This document shows positions 1 through 6,522 of a DNA stretch of 11,563 nucleotides, in pieces. Location of the stretch: contig JAHKLF010000024.1 in assembly GCA_029856615.1 (NCBI GenBank), positions 1-11,563 of the forward strand, in the 5' to 3' direction. How positions within the stretch are numbered: position 1 is the stretch's first letter; every line of letters starts with the position of its first letter. Below the pieces are notes generated by a model that saw only the letters and a program-made list of their open reading frames with translations, ran no database searches and was not told where the DNA came from. Position numbers and translations under genes: made by a program. This DNA is from Candidatus Njordarchaeota archaeon. Its GTDB lineage: Archaea > Asgardarchaeota > Njordarchaeia > Njordarchaeales > Njordarchaeaceae.

Positions 1-666
1 CTCTATAGCAACTCCTACTCCCACCGAGACAGGTTGCGCTTTCGCCTCGCCTCCCGTACCCACTGTAACCTTTGCCATGTCTTGACCAGTCCCAATGCCA
101 GACGGGGTAATAGGGATTATTGTTCCGTAATTAAATATTTTACCCAGCGTTCCCTGCTCCATAACAATATCTACTATTTTTGAGTAAAAAACATCTCTAG
201 ATTTTCCTCCTAAGAAACCAAGTTTTGTGATTATTCTAAGATTTGTAAGAATATATTCATGGCTCCTCCTATAAACGTCTGTCAATAACACACCGAGGAT
301 CCCTACTCCAATTGTGATGTAATTGAGATAGAAAACTGGTAAATTGGCATAATGCAGTAAATAAGATCCAAATACAGCGGTTAAAGTATAGAAAATTAGC
401 CACCTCCAAGATATTTTTAATATCGAAAAGACTGCAGCTGGAATTATAACAATAATCCACCAGATCAGTACGAAAATGACTTCAACGGCTGTTGTTCCCA
501 TGAAACCTACCATTGAGGATATCCAATCGGCTATCTTCTCCTTATTTATTAAAATGTAAATACCACAGACAATATAATACAAGAAGAAAACGTAGTATGG
601 CCAGAATGATATAGGGTGTGGTTTCAATCTAGTGATTTCTTTTTCATTATGAAGCAGGGATGACAT
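1..666 (-). CDS. PH-domain (bPH2/YdbT-like) polytopic membrane protein, C-terminus cut by window edge
   Basis: This reading frame is open from ATG at 666 down to base 1, giving 222 codons with no stop, so the C-terminus lies outside the window. The start is firm: an in-frame TAA sits at 672-670, and AAGGTAG at 680-674 is a ribosome-binding site seven bases before ATG. The protein begins with a short charged stretch. Four hydrophobic segments follow at about residues 19-40, 62-83, 89-107 and 110-130. After RRSHEYILTNLRIITK (133-148) comes a beta-rich region with RDVFYSKIVDIVMEQGTLGK and FNYGTIIPITPSG. The Y-x-L-T-N-x-R-I opening and the DI-x(7)-G...YGTI pattern are typical of the bacterial-type PH domain (former DUF304). 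The membrane part anchors the domain at the cytoplasmic face. Such proteins have no single known function. The visible end (GTGGEAKAQPVSVGVG) is glycine-rich and may be a linker. Confidence 0.82.
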   Translation of the reverse strand, partial: MSSLLHNEKEITRLKPHPISFWPYYVFFLYYIVCGIYILINKEKIADWISSMVGFMGTTAVEVIFVLIWWIIVIIPAAVFSILKISWRWLIFYTLTAVFGSYLLHYANLPVFYLNYITIGVGILGVLLTDVYRRSHEYILTNLRIITKLGFLGGKSRDVFYSKIVDIVMEQGTLGKIFNYGTIIPITPSGIGTGQDMAKVTVGTGGEAKAQPVSVGVGVAIE

Positions 667-740
667 TCCTTATCTACCTTTACACTCCTATATCGCAGCT
701 AAGGAAATCGTATCAAAATAGTTTTTATTCGAATAACTAG

Positions 741-748
741 TATATAAT
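741..748 (-). promoter_or_regulatory. Candidate TATA box for the PH-domain gene
   Basis: Read on the minus strand this is ATTATATA, an archaeal TATA-like box. A start about 25 bases downstream would fall near 718 and leave a leader of about 50 bases that contains the AAGGTAG ribosome-binding site. The region is A+T-rich, so a chance match is possible. Confidence 0.35.
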
Positions 749-802
749 ACAAAATATATATTTTATTAATATTATTTCTGTTATCTAAATTCTGTCACAG
801 TG

Positions 803-810
803 TTTTATAC
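803..810 (+). promoter_or_regulatory. Candidate TATA box, plus strand
   Basis: TTTTATAC matches the archaeal TATA pattern. It would start a transcript near 832-836, upstream of the hairpin at 874-889 and the short ORF at 898-960. The same transcript could continue into tldD with a long leader of about 280 bases. Confidence 0.35.
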
Positions 811-873
811 ATACTAGATTACGTAACTTAATGACACAAAAGACATTAACTTAAAAACGTGAAAAACCGATGT

Positions 874-889
874 AACCTTTCGAGAGGTT
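874..889 (+). terminator. Stem-loop followed by a short T run
   Basis: AACCTT (874-879) pairs with GAGGTT (884-889), with one G-U pair, around a TCGA loop. A T run (888-891) overlaps the stem end. It resembles a weak intrinsic terminator or attenuator. Its GAGGT arm could also act as a ribosome-binding site for the ATG at 898, in which case the hairpin would hide that site. Confidence 0.3.
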
Positions 890-897
890 TTGTTAAG

Positions 898-960
898 ATG
901 CAAAGATTAGGAGCTAAAGCATTCTTATTCTTTAACTGCAAAAAAGAAGTTTTTAATTAA
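898..960 (+). CDS. Possible 20-residue small ORF upstream of tldD
   Basis: ATG at 898 opens a 20-codon frame that ends at TAA 958-960. The peptide starts MQRLGAKAFLFF and ends NCKKEVFN. GAGGT at 884-888 lies nine bases before ATG, which is acceptable for a ribosome-binding site, and a TATA-like box lies further up. I do not recognise it. It may be chance, a leader peptide for tldD, or a short peptide gene beside a peptide-processing pair. Nothing in the sequence proves that it is translated. Confidence 0.15.
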   Translation: MQRLGAKAFLFFNCKKEVFN

Positions 961-1103
961 ACAGCCTCATTTGTCATAAAAAACAGAAGAACAAGCAAGA
1001 AGTTAACGATTTTAAGCGTGGTTGTCATTGTGAAAAATCATTTCCCCCACGTTAATCTTTTATTGAACTAATATCATTAACACATATGGAATCTTCGTAT
1101 AAT

Positions 1104-1110
1104 AGGTGAT
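1104..1110 (+). promoter_or_regulatory. Ribosome-binding site of tldD
   Basis: AGGTGAT, three bases before ATG 1114, complements the anti-Shine-Dalgarno end of archaeal 16S rRNA. It fixes the tldD start. The weak TTTTATT box at 1058-1064 could serve as promoter, with a leader of about 28 bases. Confidence 0.6.
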
Positions 1111-1113
1111 TCT

Positions 1114-2547
1114 ATGGAATTCCGTCTTGACGAAGATCTAGTGTTATTCGCCGTAGATTATGCGATGTCTCAAGGAGCGAAATATGCTGAAGCCAGATTA
1201 CAGCAGGATTCTGTCAAATCTTATGTCGTTAGGAATGGTATCCCAGAAGCTGTGGGCATCACTGAGGATATTGGAATTGGTATTCGCGTCCTTATCAATG
1301 GCTCACTTGGTTTTGCCTCCACCGACCGTTGGTCTGATAAGAATGCAATTAAAGAAGCTATTAATGATGCGATAAAGATGGCGGGGGCTCATAAATTAGG
1401 TGACGAACAGTTATCAGAGGAACTCTCATATATTGCTAAAGTGTTCATAGAGCCAAAGATTGATCCTGCGAATATTGATACTTCAGAGAAGTTTAATCTG
1501 CTAATGGAGTTAGACAAGATAATCCAGAAAGCCCATGAAAAGGCGAAGTTCCCCAATAGGTTTTTCGATTTAACTGAGAGGATTACTCAAAAAGTTTTTG
1601 CTAATAGTGAAGGCACACTAATAGTTAGCTCTATCCCGAGAATTAATTTCTCTGCGTTTTTCGTTACAATGGTGAATGGGCAAGCCGATACGCGATGGAT
1701 TGATCGTGGAGAAGCGCGAGGATGGGAGGCAGTAAAAGATTGGAGTTTAGAGGAACTATTAAAGAAGGAAGGAGAAAGTATGGCTAGAGTCCTAATAGAG
1801 GGAAAAGAACCACCAGAAGGAGTAATTGATGTGGTACTTGGACCAGAGGTATCTGGACTTGCGGCTCATGAAGCAGTTGGTCATCCATATGAAGCAGATA
1901 GAATTTTGGGTCGTGAGGGGGCACAAGCTGGGGAATCATTTGTGGATCCCGATATGTTGGGTAAGAGGGTTGGAAACGAAGTTCTAACTGTTATAGATGA
2001 TCCAACGATTCCAAATAGCTATGGTTTCTACCTATATGATGATGAGGGAGTAAAAGCGAGACCGAGATTTTTGATCAAGGAGGGTGTCATAACAGAGTTC
2101 CTTCATAATAGAGAGACAGCGGCGAAGTTTGGAGTTAAGAGTAATGGAGCTGCTAGAGCTAGCGCGTATAATAGGGAACCAATTGTTAGAATGGCTAATA
2201 CATATATTGCTCCCGGAGACATGAGTTTCGAAGAACTGATCGAGGATATTAAGCTCGGTATTTATATCAGAACTTTTGGTGAATGGAACATCGATGATTT
2301 GCGCTACAATATGAGGTTCGTTGGTAAGGAGTCTTGGTTAATAGAGAATGGCAAACTCAAATACCTCGTTAGGAATCCTATCCTTGAGATAACAACACCT
2401 GTATTCTACAAGAGCATTGATGCTGTGGATAAAAACTTAGAGTTTTACTCAGCTACGTGTGGTAAGGGAGATCCAGGTCAAGGTGTACCAGTATTTACTG
2501 GTGGACCAAATGTTAGATTGAGAAATATACGTGTTTTGAAGAGGTGA
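1114..2547 (+). CDS. tldD: TldD: metal-dependent peptidase subunit of the TldD/TldE pair
   Basis: A 477-residue member of the TldD/PmbA family, close to the usual length. ATG at 1114 is preceded by AGGTGAT (1104-1110), a clear ribosome-binding site. The zinc motif HEAVGH (HExxxH form) is at H252-E253...H257 within GLAAHEAVGHPYEADR. The third ligand expected for the family is C449, in TCGKGDPGQGVPV near the C-terminus. The family-typical stretch DDEGVKAR (from D309) and the terminal GGPNVRLRNIRV are also present, so the enzyme looks intact. In bacteria TldD pairs with TldE (PmbA) to form a cytoplasmic protease that cuts unfolded peptides, matures microcin B17 and helps degrade the antitoxin CcdA. 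The substrate in archaea is not clear. The stop overlaps the ribosome-binding site of tldE, so the two subunits are made together. Confidence 0.95.
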   Translation: MEFRLDEDLVLFAVDYAMSQGAKYAEARLQQDSVKSYVVRNGIPEAVGITEDIGIGIRVLINGSLGFASTDRWSDKNAIKEAINDAIKMAGAHKLGDEQLSEELSYIAKVFIEPKIDPANIDTSEKFNLLMELDKIIQKAHEKAKFPNRFFDLTERITQKVFANSEGTLIVSSIPRINFSAFFVTMVNGQADTRWIDRGEARGWEAVKDWSLEELLKKEGESMARVLIEGKEPPEGVIDVVLGPEVSGLAAHEAVGHPYEADRILGREGAQAGESFVDPDMLGKRVGNEVLTVIDDPTIPNSYGFYLYDDEGVKARPRFLIKEGVITEFLHNRETAAKFGVKSNGAARASAYNREPIVRMANTYIAPGDMSFEELIEDIKLGIYIRTFGEWNIDDLRYNMRFVGKESWLIENGKLKYLVRNPILEITTPVFYKSIDAVDKNLEFYSATCGKGDPGQGVPVFTGGPNVRLRNIRVLKR

Positions 2548-2548
2548 T
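2541..2548 (+). promoter_or_regulatory. Ribosome-binding site of tldE, inside the end of tldD
   Basis: GAGGTGAT spans the TGA stop of tldD and lies four bases before ATG 2553. It selects that ATG over the GTG at 2544, which lies inside the site itself. Confidence 0.65.
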
Positions 2549-2552
2549 AATT

Positions 2553-3902
2553 ATGTTAAAGATTGATGAGTTATTTACTCTAGCTGAGGAAGCCGCGGGG
2601 GAACTTAAAAAGCTCGATTTAGATGGATACGCTATTCTTGTCTTATCGAAATTATCTAGACAAGTTAGATTTGCGGCTAATAAAATATCAGTAACAAAGA
2701 CTTGGGATGAAACCACATTCGAGGTCTTAGTTGAAAAGGATCAGCGTGTGAGTGCTTTTAGCATTGGTTATGCATCCCGAGAAATGATTCCAAAGATCGC
2801 TCAACAATCCATTGAAGCTTTAAAGAATGTCCCTCCAAGACAAGATTATGCGCCTCTCCCAGAACCTGCTAGTAAGTATCCCGAGCTACCTGTGACGATA
2901 GATGAAACACTATTGAAGACTCCGGAGAAATTGCTGGATATAGCGCAGACTGCGATTAATACTGGACTGCAAGAAGGCGCCAAAAAGATTGCTGGAACAA
3001 TATTAGCGAATGCTTATAACTTTGTATTAATCACTTCCGCGGGATTTCAGAAGGGAATTTCTGCATCTAATATTTATTTAGATGTAAGAGCATTTATGAC
3101 TAAGGAAGCAACTGGTCACGCATCAGTCGCATCAAATAAGATTGCTGATATAAATGTTGATGAGGTCGCATCAATAGCCGCTCGAGATGCTAAGATATCT
3201 GAAAACATAAAAGCTATAGACCCTGGAAGATATAATACAGTTTTTACAATAGATGCTACAGCCTCTTTAATGAACCTAGTAGGAGGAGCTTCCTCCGCAT
3301 ATGCTGTTGATGCGGGCTTTTCATTCTTCATAAAGAAACTTGGGACTCAAGTTGCTCCAGAGATGCTAACTATTGAGGATAATCCTCTAAGTCCCAATGG
3401 TTATCATGTCAGGAATTTTGATGATGAAGGAGTACCTACAAGAAAACTATTCATCATCGAAAAGGGTGTGCTTAAATCGTATCTCCATAATAGGTTCACA
3501 GCAAAGAAATTTAATGCTGAGCACACTGGACATGCCGGCTGGCTTTTCCCGCATCCCTGGGAAATAGTAGTGCTTCCGGGAGACGCTAGTTGGGAGGAAT
3601 TACTAGAGAGCATAGGTAAGGGGCTAATTGTGAGTAATGCAACGTATATTAGGTTCCAGAATTACGTAACAGGAGATTTCTCGGCAATTATACGGGATGG
3701 CGTTTTCTATGTTGAGAATGGAGAAATAAAACATGCGGTTAAGGGACTTCGGTTAAGTGATAATGTACCTCGAATGCTACAGAATTTAATTGGATTAGGT
3801 AAGGAAACTAGACAAGTATATCATTGGTGGCTTGAATGGGGTATTCCCGTTGTCACTTCGGCTTTGGCCATTAAAGATGTTGGATTTACAAAGGCTATCT
3901 AG
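2553..3902 (+). CDS. pmbA: TldE/PmbA: non-catalytic partner of TldD
   Basis: A 449-residue protein paralogous to the preceding TldD. Both share the block DDEGV-x(n)-K-GV-x(3)-LHNR, here from D290. The HExxxH zinc motif is absent: the matching stretch reads DATASLMNLVGGASS, as expected for the TldE/PmbA subunit, which supports TldD without its own metal site. The C-terminal half contains PGDASWEELLESIGKG and a DG-F-V-ENGEI segment, typical of the family. GTG at 2544 could be an alternative start. ATG at 2553 is preferred because GAGGTGAT (2541-2548) is a good ribosome-binding site at the right distance only for it. That site overlaps the tldD stop, so translation is coupled. T-rich tracts follow the stop. 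Confidence 0.93.
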   Translation: MLKIDELFTLAEEAAGELKKLDLDGYAILVLSKLSRQVRFAANKISVTKTWDETTFEVLVEKDQRVSAFSIGYASREMIPKIAQQSIEALKNVPPRQDYAPLPEPASKYPELPVTIDETLLKTPEKLLDIAQTAINTGLQEGAKKIAGTILANAYNFVLITSAGFQKGISASNIYLDVRAFMTKEATGHASVASNKIADINVDEVASIAARDAKISENIKAIDPGRYNTVFTIDATASLMNLVGGASSAYAVDAGFSFFIKKLGTQVAPEMLTIEDNPLSPNGYHVRNFDDEGVPTRKLFIIEKGVLKSYLHNRFTAKKFNAEHTGHAGWLFPHPWEIVVLPGDASWEELLESIGKGLIVSNATYIRFQNYVTGDFSAIIRDGVFYVENGEIKHAVKGLRLSDNVPRMLQNLIGLGKETRQVYHWWLEWGIPVVTSALAIKDVGFTKAI

Positions 3903-3916
3903 TTTCTTAGATCGAT

Positions 3917-3938
3917 ATTTTCTTTTTTAATTCTTTTT
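3917..3938 (+). terminator. T-rich terminator after tldDE
   Basis: Runs of T (3918-3921, 3923-3928, 3934-3938) begin about 15 bases after the tldE stop. Archaeal RNA polymerase terminates at such T tracts without needing a strong hairpin. None is visible here. Confidence 0.5.
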
Positions 3939-4176
3939 AGGGTATTTCCTATTTAAGATTAGTGATCTAATACTTTTCTTCTTAGTCTTAACTTACATGT
4001 TAGTTATTAAAATGAGTATAGTTAGTCACAATAAATAGTTCCTTTTCTCATCAAGAATAGAGAAAGAGACAATAAAATATTTTTATGAATATCCCTTGGG
4101 TAATGTACAATAATATTAATTGCCAAAACAATGTTTAAATTTCCACTATTTTATGTATAATTCGAATACATATTTG

Positions 4177-4184
4177 TTTTATCT
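4177..4184 (+). promoter_or_regulatory. Candidate TATA box for the surface protease
   Basis: TTTTATCT places transcription start about 26-30 bases on, near 4207-4211. The message would then begin at, or almost at, ATG 4211, that is leaderless. This is one reason to prefer that start. Confidence 0.35.
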
Positions 4185-4210
4185 TATAATGCTTTTATTG
4201 TGTGGTAGGC

Positions 4211-5944
4211 ATGGGGAGAAATTTCAACATTTTAAGTCTTGTAATAATCTACTTATTATTAAATTTATGCGTAATTCAGTCGAACATCTCAGCAGATAGA
4301 ACGCCGCTTTTAAAGATCTTAAACTACAAATCAAACGCTCTAAAAATTACATATTTTAATGCAACGGTAGTTTCGCCTTATAAAGTAAAGCTAATTTGGC
4401 AAATTTCAGAAAATCTTTCTGATGTATATGTTCGAGTATTTCGTATTTTCTTAGATCATTGGAGTGAGATAGCCATAGTCCCAGCTAATTATGGCAGCTT
4501 TATCGACAGTTGGGTTTATTATGGAACAGAGTATGAGTATGCGATCGAATTAATTAATATTGAGGGAGAAACTCTAGATTTGAGCTCCCCAGTTAAGGTG
4601 ATAACTCCTATAGACGAAAATGCACTAGGTGCTCCGAGGTTTTCTTGGGAGGAGTATAAAGAACGTAAATATCCATTTCATCCAGATGATTATTTGCAGT
4701 ATGATACAATTAACTTCAAGGTATACACATACATGCTACACGGAGTAAACGTGACGGTTGCGGTTGATAATAAAATATACGAGACAGTTTCTACATCGAC
4801 TATTAAAGATTTTGTAGTGCATATTTTTAGATTTTTCCACCGCCACTGGACAACGTATCAAGCTTTCCCAGTTAAAGAATATCGAGTAGTTATATTCAGT
4901 GAAAAAGAGGGGCCTATAAGCGAGGATGAACTAGGATTACAATATGGAGTAAGTATGATAACTATATATGGGCCAGGCGAAAAACTAAGTCACGAAATTG
5001 GACATGCATGGATTGGTGGATTAATTTATGTAGAACGTAATCTCGGAGGCGAAGAATTTGACCCAGATAAAGAGGATTCTGATAAGTGGATTTTAGAAGG
5101 CTTCGAACATTTGTACGGCATAGTACGCCTAGATTACAACGAAGCCATGCTTAGATTAAACGAGAGTCTAGAGAGGTATCATCGTGATATCATAGGGGGT
5201 GGACTGGACATGCCTTTAGTCGACATGCCTGTGTATTTTGGCACAGAGAACGCGTGGACATACTATGTAAAAGGCGGCTTAGTTGCTTATTTAATTAACA
5301 AAATATTGATTGAAAACGATAATAAGACGCTAAACGATTTCATGTCTTATCTTTACAGGAAATACAACATTACTTCTTGGGAAGAAAGAGAAGATACAGC
5401 TAAATTAATATCAACAGAAGAGCTATTATCAGAACTCAATGAGTTCTCAAGATACGAATTCACTGAATTTTTCGATAAGTATGTTTATGGAACTGAAATA
5501 CTACCCATTAATAGAATAGATGGAGAATATATCAAAGCTTTACAAGATTTCAATGAATCAGTTGGGTTAATCGCAGACGAAGTTCCACCAGTTTTAAGTA
5601 TAATCACGCCAATAAACGGTACTATATTTAAGAACAATACATTCAAAATTAGGTGGGAAGCATATGATTTAGGATCGGGTCTTGATCACTTCGAAATAAA
5701 AATTGATGAGTCAAATTGGAAGAACATCGGATTGAATTCTTCATATATTATCAGCAATCTTTCTCCTGGACATCATATTATAAGTATTAAAGCTATTGAT
5801 AAGGCAGGCAATAGTGCAACTATAAAGGTGGTTATAGAAATAGAAAGAGGCATACCACTTCATATAATTCTCTCCTATAGTCTGATTATAATATTAATCG
5901 CTAGCATAATTGCAATTTACTTTTACCGACGCAAGAAAGGATAA
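4211..5944 (+). CDS. Secreted, membrane-anchored HExxH metalloprotease (M1/M61-like) with FN3-like and Ig-like domains
   Basis: A 577-residue protein with a clear outside-facing plan. Residues 1-27 are a signal peptide (positive start, hydrophobic core ending near CVIQSNISA). Residues about 50-133 resemble a fibronectin type III domain. The catalytic domain carries HEIGHAW (H261, E262, H265), then WILEGFEH with E296 as likely third zinc ligand, and ENAWTYYVKGGLVAYL, the tyrosine-KG motif of M1/M61 gluzincins. The distance from HExxH to E296 is larger than usual because of an acidic insert (GGEEFDPDKEDSDK). Residues about 458-545 form an Ig-like sheet domain. A transmembrane helix follows (about 552-572) with the basic tail YRRKKG. 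Many N-x-S/T sites suggest glycosylation. It probably cuts peptides at the cell surface; the substrate is unknown. GTG 4202 is an alternative start. No strong ribosome-binding site is seen, which fits a leaderless message. Confidence 0.85.
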   Translation: MGRNFNILSLVIIYLLLNLCVIQSNISADRTPLLKILNYKSNALKITYFNATVVSPYKVKLIWQISENLSDVYVRVFRIFLDHWSEIAIVPANYGSFIDSWVYYGTEYEYAIELINIEGETLDLSSPVKVITPIDENALGAPRFSWEEYKERKYPFHPDDYLQYDTINFKVYTYMLHGVNVTVAVDNKIYETVSTSTIKDFVVHIFRFFHRHWTTYQAFPVKEYRVVIFSEKEGPISEDELGLQYGVSMITIYGPGEKLSHEIGHAWIGGLIYVERNLGGEEFDPDKEDSDKWILEGFEHLYGIVRLDYNEAMLRLNESLERYHRDIIGGGLDMPLVDMPVYFGTENAWTYYVKGGLVAYLINKILIENDNKTLNDFMSYLYRKYNITSWEEREDTAKLISTEELLSELNEFSRYEFTEFFDKYVYGTEILPINRIDGEYIKALQDFNESVGLIADEVPPVLSIITPINGTIFKNNTFKIRWEAYDLGSGLDHFEIKIDESNWKNIGLNSSYIISNLSPGHHIISIKAIDKAGNSATIKVVIEIERGIPLHIILSYSLIIILIASIIAIYFYRRKKG

Positions 5945-5989
5945 CTTATTATTATTACCTTATTTTTTCTTTCTGTATAAACTTTTATA

Positions 5990-6062
5990 TCTGCATCGTC
6001 AAGTTATTTATTGTGTATGAAGAAAAATTATGATAATTGACTTCATCTAAGTTTGTTTTTTT
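5990..6062 (+). ncRNA. Candidate short RNA unit: TATA box, hairpin, T7 run
   Basis: TTTTATAT at 5990-5997 would start a transcript near 6017-6020. There TGAAG (6018-6022) pairs with CTTCA (6041-6045), enclosing a second stem AATTA/TAATT around a TGA loop. T7 (6056-6062) follows 10 bases later. Box, stem and T tract are spaced as in a small transcript of about 45 bases. It may equally be the terminator of the upstream protease gene. No C/D-box pattern is convincing. Confidence 0.22.
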
Positions 6063-6348
6063 CTTAGTTATCAGAGTAACCATGAATACAACTAATCATT
6101 TTAAAGGAGATATCTTGATAGGTAACACATTGCAACTGAAAAGGATAATTTTTTCAAGAAAAATTAGAAGTGTTATTGCACTGTCTTATCATTAATTAAT
6201 AGGTAAGTTAGATTTAGATATATAAAAACCTTAATGTCCATGGAATAAGTCTATGAATTAATTAATAGAACTCCTCTCTTGAATAAAAATTCTTGGACTT
6301 TTTATAGTGACTAAATAAAACAGTCTATGCTGTGTTTTCCCAATAAAT

Positions 6349-6456
6349 ATGGAGAAAGATTCTATTGATAGATACTATGAGGTATCGGATTTGCTCGCTA
6401 AACGGATTGGGATAGGGAGCAGAAGTGGCAGATTTATACTAATGTCTAATGGATAA
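6349..6456 (+). CDS. Possible 35-residue small protein or gene remnant
   Basis: ATG at 6349 opens a 35-codon frame ending at TAA 6454-6456. It starts MEKDSIDRYYEVSDLLAK and ends GRFILMSNG. The stretch 6350-6440 is clearly richer in G and C than the gap around it, and its amino-acid make-up resembles real protein, so it may be a small gene or the start of a decayed one. No ribosome-binding site is visible before ATG. The TATA-like box that could drive the next gene (6433-6440) lies inside it. I do not recognise the peptide. Confidence 0.25.
   Translation: MEKDSIDRYYEVSDLLAKRIGIGSRSGRFILMSNG
6433..6440 (+). promoter_or_regulatory. Candidate TATA box of the membrane-protein/CPBP operon
   Basis: TTTATACT fits the archaeal TATA pattern and would start transcription near 6460-6466. 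That leaves a leader of about 35 bases to ATG 6498, or about 60 to the ATA at 6523. Confidence 0.35.
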
Positions 6457-6508
6457 ATTAATAATGAATATTACGAAAATGAACATAAGGACAATTAATG
6501 AAAGATAG

Positions 6509-6513
6509 GGAGG
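6509..6513 (+). promoter_or_regulatory. Strong ribosome-binding site without an ATG at the expected distance
   Basis: GGAGG, within AGGGAGGGAG (6507-6516), is the best Shine-Dalgarno match in this part of the window. The codon at the normal distance is ATA 6523. It is the main evidence that the next gene starts upstream of ATG 6652. Confidence 0.5.
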
Positions 6514-6522
6514 GAGTTAAAA

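Larger units (their letters stand above)
667..1113. other. Intergenic region between divergent PH-domain and tldD genes
   Basis: This 447-base gap has no long ORF on either strand. It holds a minus-strand TATA box (741-748), a plus-strand TTTTATAC box (803-810), a 6-bp stem-loop (874-889), a possible 20-codon ORF (898-960), a weak TTTTATT box (1058-1064) and the AGGTGAT ribosome-binding site of tldD (1104-1110). No tRNA or convincing C/D-box RNA was seen. The gap is long enough for two independent promoters. Confidence 0.6.
3903..4210. other. A+T-rich gap between tldE and the surface protease gene
   Basis: This 308-base gap contains T-rich terminator tracts at its start and TATA-like boxes near its end (TTTTATG around 4150 and TTTTATCT at 4177-4184). 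No ORF or structured RNA could be supported. It separates the protease gene from the tldDE operon, so the protease is probably transcribed alone. Confidence 0.5.
5945..6522. other. Long intergenic region with promoter- and terminator-like elements
   Basis: This 578-base gap has no long ORF on either strand. It contains a T-rich stretch just after the protease stop (5960-5974), a TATA-like TTTTATAT (5990-5997), a hairpin (6018-6045) with a T7 run (6056-6062), a second perfect hairpin made of A/T around 6150-6168, the repeated 12-mer ATTAATTAATAG (6191 and 6257), a TATA-like box near 6215, and the short ORF at 6349-6456. A possible 37-codon ORF (6082-6195) was seen and is not supported. Confidence 0.5.

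Noticed and set aside
269..460. 63-codon minus-strand ORF
   Set aside because: It overlaps the PH-domain gene in another frame on the same strand; the PH frame is open for 222 codons and has recognisable domain sequence.
667..1113. Search for a tRNA or CRISPR repeats in the gap
   Set aside because: No cloverleaf-like arms and no regularly spaced repeats were found.
2544..2552. GTG 2544 as start of tldE
   Set aside because: The GTG lies inside the ribosome-binding site GAGGTGAT. ATG 2553 has the right distance to that site.
6018..6045. Possible C/D-box or kink-turn RNA (ATGAAGA and ATGATAA resemble C boxes)
   Set aside because: No proper CTGA D box at the needed distance, and the internal loop does not give the tandem G-A pairs of a kink-turn.
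6082..6195. 37-codon ORF, with AAGGAGAT before an internal TTG at 6115
   Set aside because: A+T-rich with low-complexity, chance-like composition and no recognisable sequence. The purine-rich match alone is not enough.
6191..6268. Repeated 12-mer ATTAATTAATAG at 6191 and 6257
   Set aside because: A self-complementary A/T motif in a very A+T-rich gap; two copies can easily arise by chance and no third copy was noticed.
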